From Calothrix sp. NIES-4105 (GTDB lineage: Bacteria; Cyanobacteriota; Cyanobacteriia; Cyanobacteriales; Nostocaceae), in the NCBI RefSeq assembly GCF_002368415.1, contig NZ_AP018290.1:5717614-5781613 (forward strand): a stretch of DNA of 64,000 nucleotides, given 5' to 3'. The notes under the pieces were generated by a model that worked only from the letters and a program-made list of their open reading frames with translations, had not been told where the DNA came from and ran no database searches. Position numbers and translations under genes: made by a program. Below are positions 1 through 9,060 of this stretch, piece after piece (the first letter of the stretch is position 1; each line of letters begins with the position of its first letter).

Positions 1-159
1 ATTATTAGCACGCTCTTGCATTAAGGGTAAACCGAAACCTATTGAGTGTTTAGTATCAAAACCATACCCATTGTCAGAAATTTGTAAGCATATTTGCTCG
101 CACGTGTAGGTAAGCAAAACGTGAATTTTTGTAGCTTGCCAAACATACTTGATTGATAA
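1..159 (-). pseudogene. Histidine kinase HATPase-domain remnant, cut by window edge
   Basis: Read on the minus strand, 159 to 1 gives about 53 codons containing ISDNGYGFD followed by GFGLPLMQERA. These are the N- and G-box motifs of a NarX/DegS-type histidine kinase ATPase domain, and they resemble the end of the kinase at 1404-5858 (ISDNGKGF, GFGLVSMQQRA). A TAG stop at 160-162 lies in frame directly upstream and there is no start codon or dimerisation domain, so what is visible is only the last part of the domain. The gene continues off the left edge. A frameshift further upstream rather than full decay cannot be excluded. Confidence 0.6.
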
Positions 160-648
160 CTAATGCATAATACTTAAATTTATGCAACTAGCCGAAAATT
201 TAGTTGTTATTTAACCTAAAGTTTAGGAATTTGCTGTTTGTAAAATTAGTGATTTAATTCAATCAAACTTATATACTCAAATAAGTTTGTTTCTTCTTAC
301 TAGCAACAGTAGTATTTTTAGTTTTGCTTCAACCAAACCGAGTTGAATATTACGTTATGGAAAAATCGAGACACTGATAGTAAATACTATAGTTTGGACA
401 ACAGGTGCCGATGTATAAAACTAGGAATTGACGAAAGTGCAGCAGAAATATTTGATAAATATGAATTTAAAGGTTAACTTGGTCATTTACTTCGCATTCG
501 CTACCTATGTAGATTTATTACCAACACCAGCTAGGAATTTTAAGGTAACAATTCCGAAAACTCTCTAATGAAATATTTCATCGTATTGCTAATATATAAT
601 ATTCACTCTCATGCCTTTTATCATACATATTGATTGAGAAGAATTGTC
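160..648. other. Intergenic, no feature recognised
   Basis: About 490 bases of AT-rich sequence between the kinase remnant and the receiver gene. I see no convincing ORF, RNA gene or terminator. A GAGAAGAA stretch just before 649 probably serves as the ribosome binding site of the next gene. Confidence 0.5.
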
Positions 649-1113
649 ATGATTGTAAACACTAGTTTTATTGAGCAAAATAATTTACTACCACTCAATG
701 GCTTACGAGTACTTTTAGTAGATGATAACGTTGATAACTTAGAAATAGTTGGGATAATATTAAAGGAGTTTTCTATGTCAGTTATGGCTGCTACATCAGC
801 AAAGCAAGCAAGAGAAATTTTAATGAAATGGATACCGGACATTTTAATCAGTGATATTGCAATGCCAGATGAAGATGGTTACTCATTTATTCGTTCTGTA
901 AGAAATTTAAAAGACGAAAAAATTAAATACATCCCAGCTATTGCTTTAACATCTGTAGACTTGGAAGAATGGCGTATATTAGCTTTTGAATCTGGCTTTC
1001 AAATGTATCAAGTTAAACCAATTGACTTCAACATATTAGTTACACTCATAGCACAACTTGCTGAACAAGCAACAACTGGTACAATTTCACCTCAATCAGA
1101 AACTTCGGTATAA
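649..1113 (+). CDS. Single-domain response regulator (REC)
   Basis: A stand-alone CheY-like receiver, about 154 aa. The acidic pair lies in LLVDDN, the phospho-acceptor aspartate in ILISDIAMP, the conserved Thr/Ser in AIALTS, and the Lys in VKPID. No output domain follows; the C-terminus is a short polar tail. An upstream TTG at 634 would add five residues, but the ATG at 649 is preceded by GAGAAGAA and is preferred. The REC sequence resembles the receiver at the C-terminus of the hybrid kinase at 12029-14020, as in phosphorelay shuttles and hybrid-kinase receivers. The cognate kinase is not evident: the nearest downstream kinase has its own regulator. Confidence 0.85.
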   Translation: MIVNTSFIEQNNLLPLNGLRVLLVDDNVDNLEIVGIILKEFSMSVMAATSAKQAREILMKWIPDILISDIAMPDEDGYSFIRSVRNLKDEKIKYIPAIALTSVDLEEWRILAFESGFQMYQVKPIDFNILVTLIAQLAEQATTGTISPQSETSV

Positions 1114-1403
1114 AACCTTACTGTAAAAATCAGCATTTATTCACTAACCTACAGTTGGTTGACTTATTTTAGATTTTATGTACAGCATCAAAATCAAAAT
1201 AAAACTAACAATTAAAACGCGCGCAACCTTTATAATTCAGGTACTTGGCATAAGTAAACCAACAAGATACTAATCAGTAAATTAAATCTAAAATAATTAT
1301 TTACAATTTGAACGCTGCGTCTTGTTCAAAGATAAAATATAAAAAGTAATACGCTTGATAATACACTTATAAATTTTACTCACTTAACCTCAAGCTGTAA
1401 TCC

Positions 1404-4400
1404 ATGTCCCAATCTTACGTAATAGCCCAACTTCAGGAAGAAAATCAACGTCTCCGTGCCGAAGTTGCTGCTTTACGGCAGGAACCAGAGCATGACTATA
1501 CGTGTTTACTCTCGAAAATTGCGACTGTTGCTAATATGCTACAGAAGGCGCCTGATTATGAAACTGTACTACCAGATATAGTGCAGTTGTTGGGGGAAGC
1601 TGTGGGGAGTAGTCGCTGTTGTATTATAAAGTCGCAGCTTGATATTGAGTCTGGAAAATCATTAATTGTCGTTCCATATGAATGGTCTAGTTCAACTGCA
1701 CCTAACTGGCACTCAGCAACTCCTGTAATGTTTTGGGAAGACTTCGGGCACTGTTGGACATCTTTGAGTTGCGGGTTGGTATTAAATTTTTTAGTCGAAG
1801 ACCAACAAGAACCAGCAAAAAGTATTCTTATTGCACAAGGCAATACATCAATGCTGTATGTGCCAATTATGACTCAAAATGAATGTTGGGGTGTAATTGG
1901 TTTTAATAATTGTAATGAAGCACGGTTGTTTAATGAAGAAGAAATTGCAATTCTTAAAGTGGCTGCTTCAAGTATTGCAGGCGCCGTTGAACGGGGAGAA
2001 TATATAAAAGAACTGCGACGTTCGGAAGCTTTGTATAAATCTTTGTTTGATATTAGCAACGAAGGTATTTACCGTTGGCAACTAGATAAACCAGTTTCGC
2101 TGTCTTTACCTGTTTTTGAACAAGTTGAACAAATTTACCAAAACTGTTATTTTGCGGAAGGAAATATTGCGCTTGCACAAATGTACGGTTTTACTAAAGT
2201 TGAAGATGTAATTGGATTAAGGATAGCCAATACTCACGTTACAGATTCAGACAAAAACCATAAGTTTGTAAGTAATTGTGTTGAGAATGGCTACCGTATC
2301 CGTAACGCTGAGTCAGAAGAAATTGATATTAATGGACAGAAACGTTATTTTCTTAATAGTATAATCAGCTTTATCGAAAATAATTGTGTAACAGGTGGCT
2401 GGGGTACACAAATTGATATTACAGAATTACGTAATAAAGAGCAAGCTTTACTTGATGGCGCCATTGAAAGAGAGCGTCTTTTACAAACAATAACAACTAT
2501 TGCAAATCAGCTTTTACGCGCACCTGACTATAATACAAATTTACCAGACGTATTACGTTCTCTAGGAGAAGCAGCAAGAGCAGACCGCTGTTACCTAGTC
2601 AAAAATCTTGTTGAACCCCAAACTGGCAAACTTGCGGTTCGCGTGCATACCGAATGGTGTAACTCAGGAATTATTGCGTCAATAGATATAACACCTGAAC
2701 TTGCTTCATCGGCGCCTTGGGATAATTTTCCAGGTGTACAAGAAAAGCTAATTCAAGGAGAAATGGTAACGCTGTGGATTGATGAATTACCCGAACCGAG
2801 CCGTAGCGAATTAAAAAAACAAGGCAATATTGCAATGACACTTGTACCAATTTTAGTACAAGAAAAGTTTTGGGGTGTATTTGGGTTTGATTATTGTAGC
2901 TTTGTGCCATCATTTGATGCAGCACACAACGCAATTTTTACCATCGTAGTAGACAGTATAGCAGCAGCAATCGAACGTCAGGAAAAAGATATAAAAATAA
3001 AATTAATTCAGCAAGCAGCACTCGAAGCTGAACAAGAAAAGGTCGCACGTTTGGCTTCGATGAATCTTGCGTTGCAAGAACGTGAGCGTCTTCTGGAAGC
3101 GACTGCTACAGTTGCAAATGCATTACTAACAACAGATAATTTTGATAAGGCTGTAAACTATGCTTTGCAAATCATTGGTGAGACTTTAGATACTGACCGC
3201 GTGATTGTAGTAGACCATTTTTACCAATCCAATCAGGTATCACTTGGCTGGCGAATTTTATACGAGTGGGATTCTCCGGGTACAATTTCTCAAATTTCTC
3301 ACCCAAGTTTAGTACAGGGAACTCCTGACGAAATTGAAGTATCTAATGCAATTTTGAAAACTGGGGAAATCTGGAGTTGTTTGCTTGAGGATATGCCCGA
3401 ACCCTTCCGTAGTGGGCAAGCTTCTCTTGGAGTAAAATCAGCGCATGTTATACCTATTTTTGTAGAAGGCAAGTTTTGGGGAAGCGTAGGATTTGATGAT
3501 TGTCTTGAAGCAAAACAACGCAGTACTGTAGAACTAGCAACATTGAGAATTGCTGCTAATTGTATTGGTAGTGCTATTGAGCGCAAACGCGCGACTCAAG
3601 CATTATTAGAAGCAGAACAACAGCGAGCAACAGAACTTGAACGGCACAATAACGAGTTGCAACAAACACTCAATAGTCTTAGCGCATCTGAAGAACGTTA
3701 TCGTACTTTAATGGAGCTTTCGAGTGAAGGTATTTTTAGGTTCGAGTATGCACAGCCAATTTCAGTTTCGCTTCCACTCTCTGAACAAATAAGAGAGATT
3801 TATCAGCAGTTTCTAGTTGCAGAACATAATCTTGCTTACGCGCAAATGTATGGTTATGACCAACCAAATGCAATGATTGGCACCCGTCTTACTGATATGC
3901 ATGTAATGGAGGCAGAAGAAAATATTCTTCAAATGTCGGAATTTGTTCGTTCGGGGCATCGGATGAGAAATCAAGAAACGGTGGAAATAGACCTTATAGG
4001 ACAAAAACATTACTTCCTGAACAATGGTTTCAGTATTATTAAAGACGGGTATGCAATTGGAGGGTGGGGTACTCAGATTGATATTACGCAATTACGGCAG
4101 CGTGACCTATTACTATCAGTTATTGCTAAAGTAACAAAAGAGTTGTTAAGAGCCTCTGATATAGATGTTGCAATTTGTGTTGCACTTCAAGCGATAGGAG
4201 AGAGCGCTAACATAAGTCGGGTTGTGTTTCTTTCTGAAGTTTTAGAACCATCTACGCAAAAACTCCAACATCATGTTGTTCATGAGTGGACGGCAAGCGG
4301 AATTTATGACCATCACTCTGTTGGCTTAAATGTGATGGATAATAGCGATTTTGCAGTGCTAATTCACGAACTTTATCAAGGAAAATCTATATGGCGAACA

Positions 4401-5858
4401 ATTGATGATTTTCCTTCGGTGACACGATTACATTTTGAGAAACTTTCGATTAAATCCTCTGGTGTTGTTCCTATTTTTATTGAGGGTCGCTACATTGGTA
4501 ATATTGCTTTTGATGATTGTGTAATGCCGCGCGCTTGGAGTCAGCAGGAAATTGATGTGCTTACGGCAGCAGCAGAAAGTATTGGAGCAGCTTTACACCG
4601 TCAGCAATTAGTTGAGCGCTTAGTTAATGAACGTTTAAAAGCAGAGCAAGAACGAGTTGCTCAACTTGCTACTGCTAACATCGCATTGAAGAAAACGCTT
4701 GATGTTTTAGCTACCGAACCAGAACTCGATAAATCATTAGGTCATGTTTTGCAAGTGACAACTGAACACTTAGGGTCATCTTCTGCCGCGCTTTGGTTAT
4801 ATAACCAAAATACAAATACTTTTACTATCAATTTGGTTTATCTAAATGGTAATATTATTGCCGCGACACCAGAAAATGCTCATTTATTAACAAACCAATG
4901 GATACGCGGAACAGATTTATCGCGAGATTTGGTACTTAAAGACCATATTCACTCGCGCGTTCCTGTGCTTTATGATGTTCTTAAGTCTTCCAAAGTGAGC
5001 GTTGGGCAACGTCAGTTCTTTAGAAATTTAGGTGTACAGGCTTTATTGGGAGTACCATTGTTGTTAGGCTCAGAAATTGTTGGTAGTTTTACCGTTCGCT
5101 TCAATGAAAAACGCCAACTGCAAGCAGAAGAACTCGAACTTACGCAAGCTTTAGCGCATCAAGCAACATTGGCAATTCAGCTTTTACGCATGGCAGAGGA
5201 AGCTAAAATAAATGTGTTACTTGAAGAACGTAACCGTATGGCAGGAGAAATTCATGATACTCTAGCGCAAGGTTTTACAGGTATTATCACTTACCTTGAA
5301 GCTGGAAGTAGAGCAGGCGCCAATCAAAATTTCATCAAAGTTCAATCCTGTATAGACAATGCACTCCAAACTGCACGTTCAAGTTTACAAGAAGCGCGTC
5401 GCTCAGTTTGGGCAATGCGTCCTCAAGCGCTTGAACAAGCAGACCTCAGCATTGCGCTGCATAGTTGGGTTGAACATTTAAGAAGCTGCACAAATATCGA
5501 AATAAACACACAAGGAGAACCTCACGACCTTTCCCCCGAAGTAGACCGCGAACTTTTACGAATTGCTCAAGAAGCTGTTGTTAATGCGCTTAAACATGCT
5601 CAGGCGCCTAAAATTACACTTGATTTAATTTGGCTTGAGGCACACCTAACGTTAAGAATAAGTGATAACGGTAAAGGATTCGTATTACACAACAGTGCTG
5701 TAAACCGTGGGTTTGGTTTAGTAAGTATGCAACAACGAGCATCGCGCATTGGTGGACAATTAATGATTTGTAGCGACGTTGGACAAGGCGCCCAAATCTC
5801 AGTCACAATTCCAATAAACGCAAATCCAATTATCGAGGTGAAGCATGAGCGAGTCTAA
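1404..5858 (+). CDS. Multi-GAF/PAS sensor histidine kinase (NarL-type)
   Basis: A 1484-aa soluble sensor kinase. By eye the order is: short N-terminal coiled coil, GAF (about 40-195), PAS (205-345), GAF (355-525), GAF (560-720), PAS (760-890), GAF (900-1060), GAF (1095-1240), HisKA_3 with phospho-His in GEIHDTLAQG (about 1278) and HATPase with VNALKHA and ISDNGKGF. The GAF and PAS units are clearly internal duplicates (recurring ERLL...ANxLL, GEA...R and GGWGTQIDIT blocks). No membrane segment is seen. The stop overlaps the start of the NarL-type regulator at 5845 by 14 bases, so the two are translationally coupled and almost certainly cognate. The ligand or chromophore is unknown; I see no obvious phytochrome-type bilin-binding cysteine motif. 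Confidence 0.93.
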   Translation: MSQSYVIAQLQEENQRLRAEVAALRQEPEHDYTCLLSKIATVANMLQKAPDYETVLPDIVQLLGEAVGSSRCCIIKSQLDIESGKSLIVVPYEWSSSTAPNWHSATPVMFWEDFGHCWTSLSCGLVLNFLVEDQQEPAKSILIAQGNTSMLYVPIMTQNECWGVIGFNNCNEARLFNEEEIAILKVAASSIAGAVERGEYIKELRRSEALYKSLFDISNEGIYRWQLDKPVSLSLPVFEQVEQIYQNCYFAEGNIALAQMYGFTKVEDVIGLRIANTHVTDSDKNHKFVSNCVENGYRIRNAESEEIDINGQKRYFLNSIISFIENNCVTGGWGTQIDITELRNKEQALLDGAIERERLLQTITTIANQLLRAPDYNTNLPDVLRSLGEAARADRCYLVKNLVEPQTGKLAVRVHTEWCNSGIIASIDITPELASSAPWDNFPGVQEKLIQGEMVTLWIDELPEPSRSELKKQGNIAMTLVPILVQEKFWGVFGFDYCSFVPSFDAAHNAIFTIVVDSIAAAIERQEKDIKIKLIQQAALEAEQEKVARLASMNLALQERERLLEATATVANALLTTDNFDKAVNYALQIIGETLDTDRVIVVDHFYQSNQVSLGWRILYEWDSPGTISQISHPSLVQGTPDEIEVSNAILKTGEIWSCLLEDMPEPFRSGQASLGVKSAHVIPIFVEGKFWGSVGFDDCLEAKQRSTVELATLRIAANCIGSAIERKRATQALLEAEQQRATELERHNNELQQTLNSLSASEERYRTLMELSSEGIFRFEYAQPISVSLPLSEQIREIYQQFLVAEHNLAYAQMYGYDQPNAMIGTRLTDMHVMEAEENILQMSEFVRSGHRMRNQETVEIDLIGQKHYFLNNGFSIIKDGYAIGGWGTQIDITQLRQRDLLLSVIAKVTKELLRASDIDVAICVALQAIGESANISRVVFLSEVLEPSTQKLQHHVVHEWTASGIYDHHSVGLNVMDNSDFAVLIHELYQGKSIWRTIDDFPSVTRLHFEKLSIKSSGVVPIFIEGRYIGNIAFDDCVMPRAWSQQEIDVLTAAAESIGAALHRQQLVERLVNERLKAEQERVAQLATANIALKKTLDVLATEPELDKSLGHVLQVTTEHLGSSSAALWLYNQNTNTFTINLVYLNGNIIAATPENAHLLTNQWIRGTDLSRDLVLKDHIHSRVPVLYDVLKSSKVSVGQRQFFRNLGVQALLGVPLLLGSEIVGSFTVRFNEKRQLQAEELELTQALAHQATLAIQLLRMAEEAKINVLLEERNRMAGEIHDTLAQGFTGIITYLEAGSRAGANQNFIKVQSCIDNALQTARSSLQEARRSVWAMRPQALEQADLSIALHSWVEHLRSCTNIEINTQGEPHDLSPEVDRELLRIAQEAVVNALKHAQAPKITLDLIWLEAHLTLRISDNGKGFVLHNSAVNRGFGLVSMQQRASRIGGQLMICSDVGQGAQISVTIPINANPIIEVKHERV

Positions 5859-6474
5859 AATACGGCTTTTAATTGCGGATGACCATGCTGTGGTACGAAA
5901 AGGACTTGTAGCAATGGTCGAAGATGAACCTGATATGCAAGTTGTTGCCGAAGCTTCTGACGGGCAAGAAGCTGTTGACCAATTTTGTGATGTTCGTCCA
6001 GATGTATGTTTACTTGATTTACGGATGCCAAAAATGAATGCTGTTGAAGCAATTGCTGCCATTCGACAACACAACCCAAACGCGCGTTTAATAATACTAA
6101 CAACTTACGACACCGACGAAGCTATTTATCAGGGACTAAGAGCAGGCGCCAAAGGTTATTTACTCAAAGATGCTACTATTGATGAATTGCTCAACTGTAT
6201 CCGCACAGTTCATGGAGGAAAAATTTGTTTACCAAGTGCAATAGCAGCCAAACTCGCAGAACATACAACCAGTCCTCAACTAAGTGACCGCGAACGAGAA
6301 GTATTGCAATTAATGGCTATGGGAAACAATAATCATGATATTGCCACCGCATTAGTAGTTGCCGAAAGCACAGTTAAATATCACGTTAATCATATATTAA
6401 GCAAATTAGGCGTTAACGACCGTACTCAAGCCGTGATTCTTGGGCTTAAACGAGGTTTAGTCAGTCTTGAATAA
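5845..6474 (+). CDS. NarL/LuxR-family response regulator
   Basis: A 209-aa two-domain regulator. The receiver has the acidic pair in LLIADDH, the phospho-acceptor in CLLDLRMP, Thr in IILTT and Lys in YLLKD. The C-terminal LuxR-type helix-turn-helix begins at LSDREREVLQL and ends in TVKYHVNHILSKLGV. The ATG lies inside the 3' end of the large kinase gene (14-base overlap) and is preceded by GAGGTGAAGC, a good ribosome binding site, so this is the partner of that kinase. The target promoters are not evident from the window. Confidence 0.94.
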   Translation: MSESKIRLLIADDHAVVRKGLVAMVEDEPDMQVVAEASDGQEAVDQFCDVRPDVCLLDLRMPKMNAVEAIAAIRQHNPNARLIILTTYDTDEAIYQGLRAGAKGYLLKDATIDELLNCIRTVHGGKICLPSAIAAKLAEHTTSPQLSDREREVLQLMAMGNNNHDIATALVVAESTVKYHVNHILSKLGVNDRTQAVILGLKRGLVSLE

Positions 6475-6483
6475 TTATTAATT

Positions 6484-6775
6484 TTAACTAGGTCTATTTT
6501 CTCGCCCGTGATAAACATTTAAAATCACAACATCATCATCTAGAACAATGTAGTGAATTGTATAACCATATTTACCAAAAGGAACTAAAAGTTTTCGCCC
6601 AGCCTGCTTTTTCACTTACAATGGCGCCTCTACGTGGATTTTGCTGTAGGCTTTCTGCTGAAGAAGAAATTGCCTTTAATGCACGCGAAGCGGCTTCAGT
6701 ATTATTAACTTTTATAAAGTCGTAGTGACGGTTTAAGTCGTCAATTGCTGTATCTGTCCAAATTATCTGGGGCAT
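6484..6775 (-). pseudogene. ParE/RelE-type toxin, frameshifted
   Basis: From ATG at 6775 the frame reads MPQIIWTDTAIDDLNRHYDF as in ParE toxins, but stops after 67 codons. One extra base near 6600 explains this: in the neighbouring frame the reading continues GRKLLVPFGKYGYTIHY and on to VYHGREN, the expected ParE C-terminus, ending at TAA 6484-6486. The restored protein would be about 96 aa, the usual family length. The start overlaps the end of the upstream antitoxin gene by 13 bases, a typical toxin-antitoxin operon. Either the toxin is inactivated or the extra base is a sequencing error. Confidence 0.8.
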
Positions 6776-7110
6776 GGGCGTTCATCATCAGTTCCTAAAC
6801 TTTCTATCCACTCGCGGACGCGCTCATGCTCTACTCCAGAACCTTTACGACGATATGCTTCGAGTGAAGATAAGCTTTTCTCAATCATTTGAGCTTCAGT
6901 AAGTGGTTGAAAATTTAAAGCACTGTCAATCTCACCAAATTCAAATGCTTCCTCTACTATTTGATCAGGTTTATTTGTTAGTAACCGCTCAAATTCTTCT
7001 AAATCGCCCTCTGAATTAGCTAGCCAATGAGATAGAAGGACTTTCACCTCAGTAGGTGATAATGCTTCAATATGCTCTAAGATTTGCTGCCTAATCCCAG
7101 TTACTGTCAT
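6763..7110 (-). CDS. Antitoxin-like partner of the ParE toxin
   Basis: About 115 aa starting MTVTGIRQQILEHIEALSP, followed by an acidic, helical body (SEGDLEEFERLL, VEEAFEFGEIDSAL). It lies upstream of and overlaps the ParE gene by 13 bases, the standard antitoxin position. A longer ORF starting at 7161 exists, but the ATG at 7110 gives the more natural N-terminus. I do not recognise the precise antitoxin family; no clear ribbon-helix-helix motif is visible, so the DNA-binding role is inferred from context only. With the toxin apparently frameshifted it may be an orphan. Confidence 0.65.
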   Translation of the reverse strand: MTVTGIRQQILEHIEALSPTEVKVLLSHWLANSEGDLEEFERLLTNKPDQIVEEAFEFGEIDSALNFQPLTEAQMIEKSLSSLEAYRRKGSGVEHERVREWIESLGTDDERPCPR

Positions 7111-7129
7111 AAACTTATATATTTTGTAA

Positions 7130-7535
7130 CTATTTATATGTAGTATAGCACTTCGGCTCACCCTTGCTCGTCGAGTTGTTTATAATATTCTTTCTTCCAT
7201 TTTTTAGTCTAATAAAGGCACGTTCAGCTTCTATATCAGCTAGTACCTCATCAAAAAGTGGATTATTCTTATACATGCTAACTACATTTTCCCAATAATT
7301 TTCAGCTTGTGTTAATTCTATTTCTAAAGTAACTATTTTTGAATGTTTTAAACGTTCTTGCAAAATCTGCTGTAACTTCTATACCGCTTCATCTTCAGTT
7401 CCACCAGAACTTTTACAGTCTGCCAATCCTAGCACGACTGCGCTCTTCTTTACCATCTTGCTCTTGATCAATCAGCACACTGTAAGCAAACTTAGAAGCT
7501 TCAGCAGAAGTTTTTGAAAGATTAAAATTAACCAT
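7130..7535 (-). pseudogene. Degraded small hypothetical gene
   Basis: Minus-strand reading from ATG 7535 gives MVNFNLSKTSAEASKFAYSV and a charged stretch, then stops after about 40 codons. A +1 shift near 7425 continues LADCKSSGGTEDEAV up to a TAG, after which the same frame runs on as KLQQILQERLKHSKIVTLEI and on for about 75 residues. The pieces join into one protein of about 130 aa if one frameshift and one amber codon are repaired. The function is unknown. It sits beside toxin-antitoxin genes and may be an accessory remnant. The joining is my inference; the individual reading frames are visible. Confidence 0.5.
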
Positions 7536-7732
7536 ACTCTTTTTGCTTTTATTTTTTATCTATTATACATTCACGGCAGTACATTCCTTGAGTTAAGATG
7601 CGTGTAACATGCATCTGCGCCCCCTAACATCAGTATTTAAAGCAACGTTCTCAACACGAATTCAAAATTTTCAGCATACTAGAGGCGCCTTACGGTTGTT
7701 TGCTAGAGTTATTCGTAATTTATGGTGTGATC

Positions 7733-7758
7733 TGATATAATGTACGTAAAACTGTACA
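7733..7758 (+). promoter_or_regulatory. Extended -10 promoter with YefM-type operator
   Basis: TGATATAAT at 7733-7741 is a good extended -10 element. It overlaps TGTACG (7741-7746), followed by a perfect TGTACA (7753-7758) whose centre is 12 bases away. In E. coli, YefM-YoeB represses its own promoter by binding paired palindromes with a TGTACA core. The spacing and position, just before the antitoxin ATG at 7765, fit the same autoregulatory arrangement. The protein-DNA match is inferred from the family. Confidence 0.6.
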
Positions 7759-7764
7759 TGTCTT

Positions 7765-8067
7765 ATGTTGTCTTACCAAATTACATCTCCAACGGAAGCT
7801 CGGAATGATTTCTTTAAATTATTAGAGACGATTGTAGAAAGTCGTCAAGTATATATAGTTAATCGTCGTGATGGTGAGAATGTAGCATTAATTGCCGAGT
7901 CAGATTTAGCAAGCTTGGTTGAAACAGTGTATCTTTTGCGTTCGCCTAAAAACGCAAGTCGATTAATGGAAGCTATTGAGGAATCTAAAACAGGCAATAT
8001 AAAGCCTCAAAGTATCGAAGAATTGAAGCAGGAGTTGGGAATTGAGCAAGAAAAAAAAGAAATTTGA
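7765..8067 (+). CDS. yefM: YefM/Phd-family antitoxin
   Basis: A 100-aa protein. The N-terminal Phd/YefM fold is visible in SPTEARNDFFKLLETI, YIVNRRDGENVALI and SDLASLVETVYLL. The polar C-terminal tail (about residues 75-100) would wrap the toxin. It forms a dimer that binds and neutralises YoeB and represses the operon, probably through the TGTACA sites directly upstream. Its last 26 bases overlap the toxin gene in another frame. The leader between the -10 element and the ATG is very short, so little or no conventional ribosome binding site is visible. Confidence 0.9.
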   Translation: MLSYQITSPTEARNDFFKLLETIVESRQVYIVNRRDGENVALIAESDLASLVETVYLLRSPKNASRLMEAIEESKTGNIKPQSIEELKQELGIEQEKKEI

Positions 8068-8374
8068 GCAAGATGATTCTCAACCAGATCAAGTAAAAAT
8101 TATTGTTACTGTTAACCGAGTTCCTTATTTTACCCTCAAATTTAAGGAAGATTTAACATGGTGGTATAGGCATGATTTCCAAAAAGCATCGAAAATAATG
8201 GATTTAATTACTGCTGTGATGCAAGACCCGTTTGAGGGGATTGGGAAACCAGAGCCATTAAAGTATATGGAAGCAGATATTTGGTATCGGCGGATAAACT
8301 TGGAACATCGACTTACCTACCGAGTTGCAGAAGCTGAAGTATATTTCTTAACTTGTCGTTATCACTATGAGTAG
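8042..8374 (+). CDS. yoeB: Txe/YoeB-family mRNA interferase toxin
   Basis: A 110-aa ORF starting at TTG 8042 inside the antitoxin gene. The family core is clear: LKFKEDLTWWYRHDFQKASK, PFEGIGKPEPLKY, WYRRINLEHRLTYRV and the terminal CRYHYE, which carries the catalytic-region His and Tyr of YoeB (E. coli ends in CRYHY). It would cleave mRNA at the ribosomal A site when free of antitoxin. The first 20 residues are lysine-rich and lie upstream of the usual YoeB N-terminus, so translation could start later. The gene looks intact, unlike the ParE toxin nearby. Confidence 0.9.
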   Translation: MSKKKKKFEQDDSQPDQVKIIVTVNRVPYFTLKFKEDLTWWYRHDFQKASKIMDLITAVMQDPFEGIGKPEPLKYMEADIWYRRINLEHRLTYRVAEAEVYFLTCRYHYE

Positions 8375-8534
8375 CTAAAAAACAGAGGCGCCTAACACCC
8401 GAACTTTAGTAGAGGTTTTTTGCCAATCTAAAGTTTAAAAATTTACTGTTAGCTTTGAGGGTGACTTGTTCGCTTCAAACAAACATACTTAAAAATATCC
8501 CATTATAAACAACACTGTGTTTCTTCTGACTCCT

Positions 8535-9047
8535 GTGAGTAACCGCGACCATTACCAAGGGGCGCCGCTAGGTTCCAAGGTAACACTCGTTGAATATGGT
8601 GATTACTAGTGTTTGGAGTGTGGCAAAGTATACTCTGTAGTCAAAATATTACAGCAGCAATTCTCAAATGAGCTATGCTTTGTGTTTCGACATTTTCCAC
8701 AACCAGATATTCATCCTCATGCTCAACATGCGGCAGAAGCGGCTTTATCAGCAGCCAAGCAAGGAAAGTTTTGGCAAATGCACGACTGTTTATTTCAAAA
8801 TCAAGGCGCCCACGGGTTAGGCTATTTAGTTGAATATGCTGTAACGCTAGGTCTTGAAGTAAATCAATTCTTACAAGATATAGCGCGTGATGTGCATATC
8901 GAACGAGTTCAGCAAGATGTGGATAGCGGTATTAAAAGCGGAGTCAGCAAAACACCAACGTTTTTTATTAATGGAGTTCGCTATGACGGTGAATTTGAAG
9001 GCGCCGCATTATCTGCCGAAATAGCAAAACAAATTGAACAGCTTTAA
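8535..9047 (+). pseudogene. DsbA-family thiol oxidoreductase with in-frame TAG
   Basis: One continuous frame from GTG 8535 (VSNRDHYQGAPLGSKVTLVE) to TAA 9045-9047 is broken only by TAG at 8607-8609, located in EYGDY-stop-CLECGKV. The codon directly precedes the CLEC redox motif; related proteins have Gln there (GDYQCPYC), so CAG to TAG is the simplest change. Downstream features are typical of the DsbA-like thioredoxin fold: HFPQPDIHPHAQHAAEAALSA, WQMHDCLFQNQ and the cis-Pro motif SKTPTFFING. About 170 aa if repaired, with no signal peptide. An internal restart at TTG 8613 would lose the first active-site cysteine. Confidence 0.85.
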
Positions 9048-9060
9048 ACAGGGAAACAAC

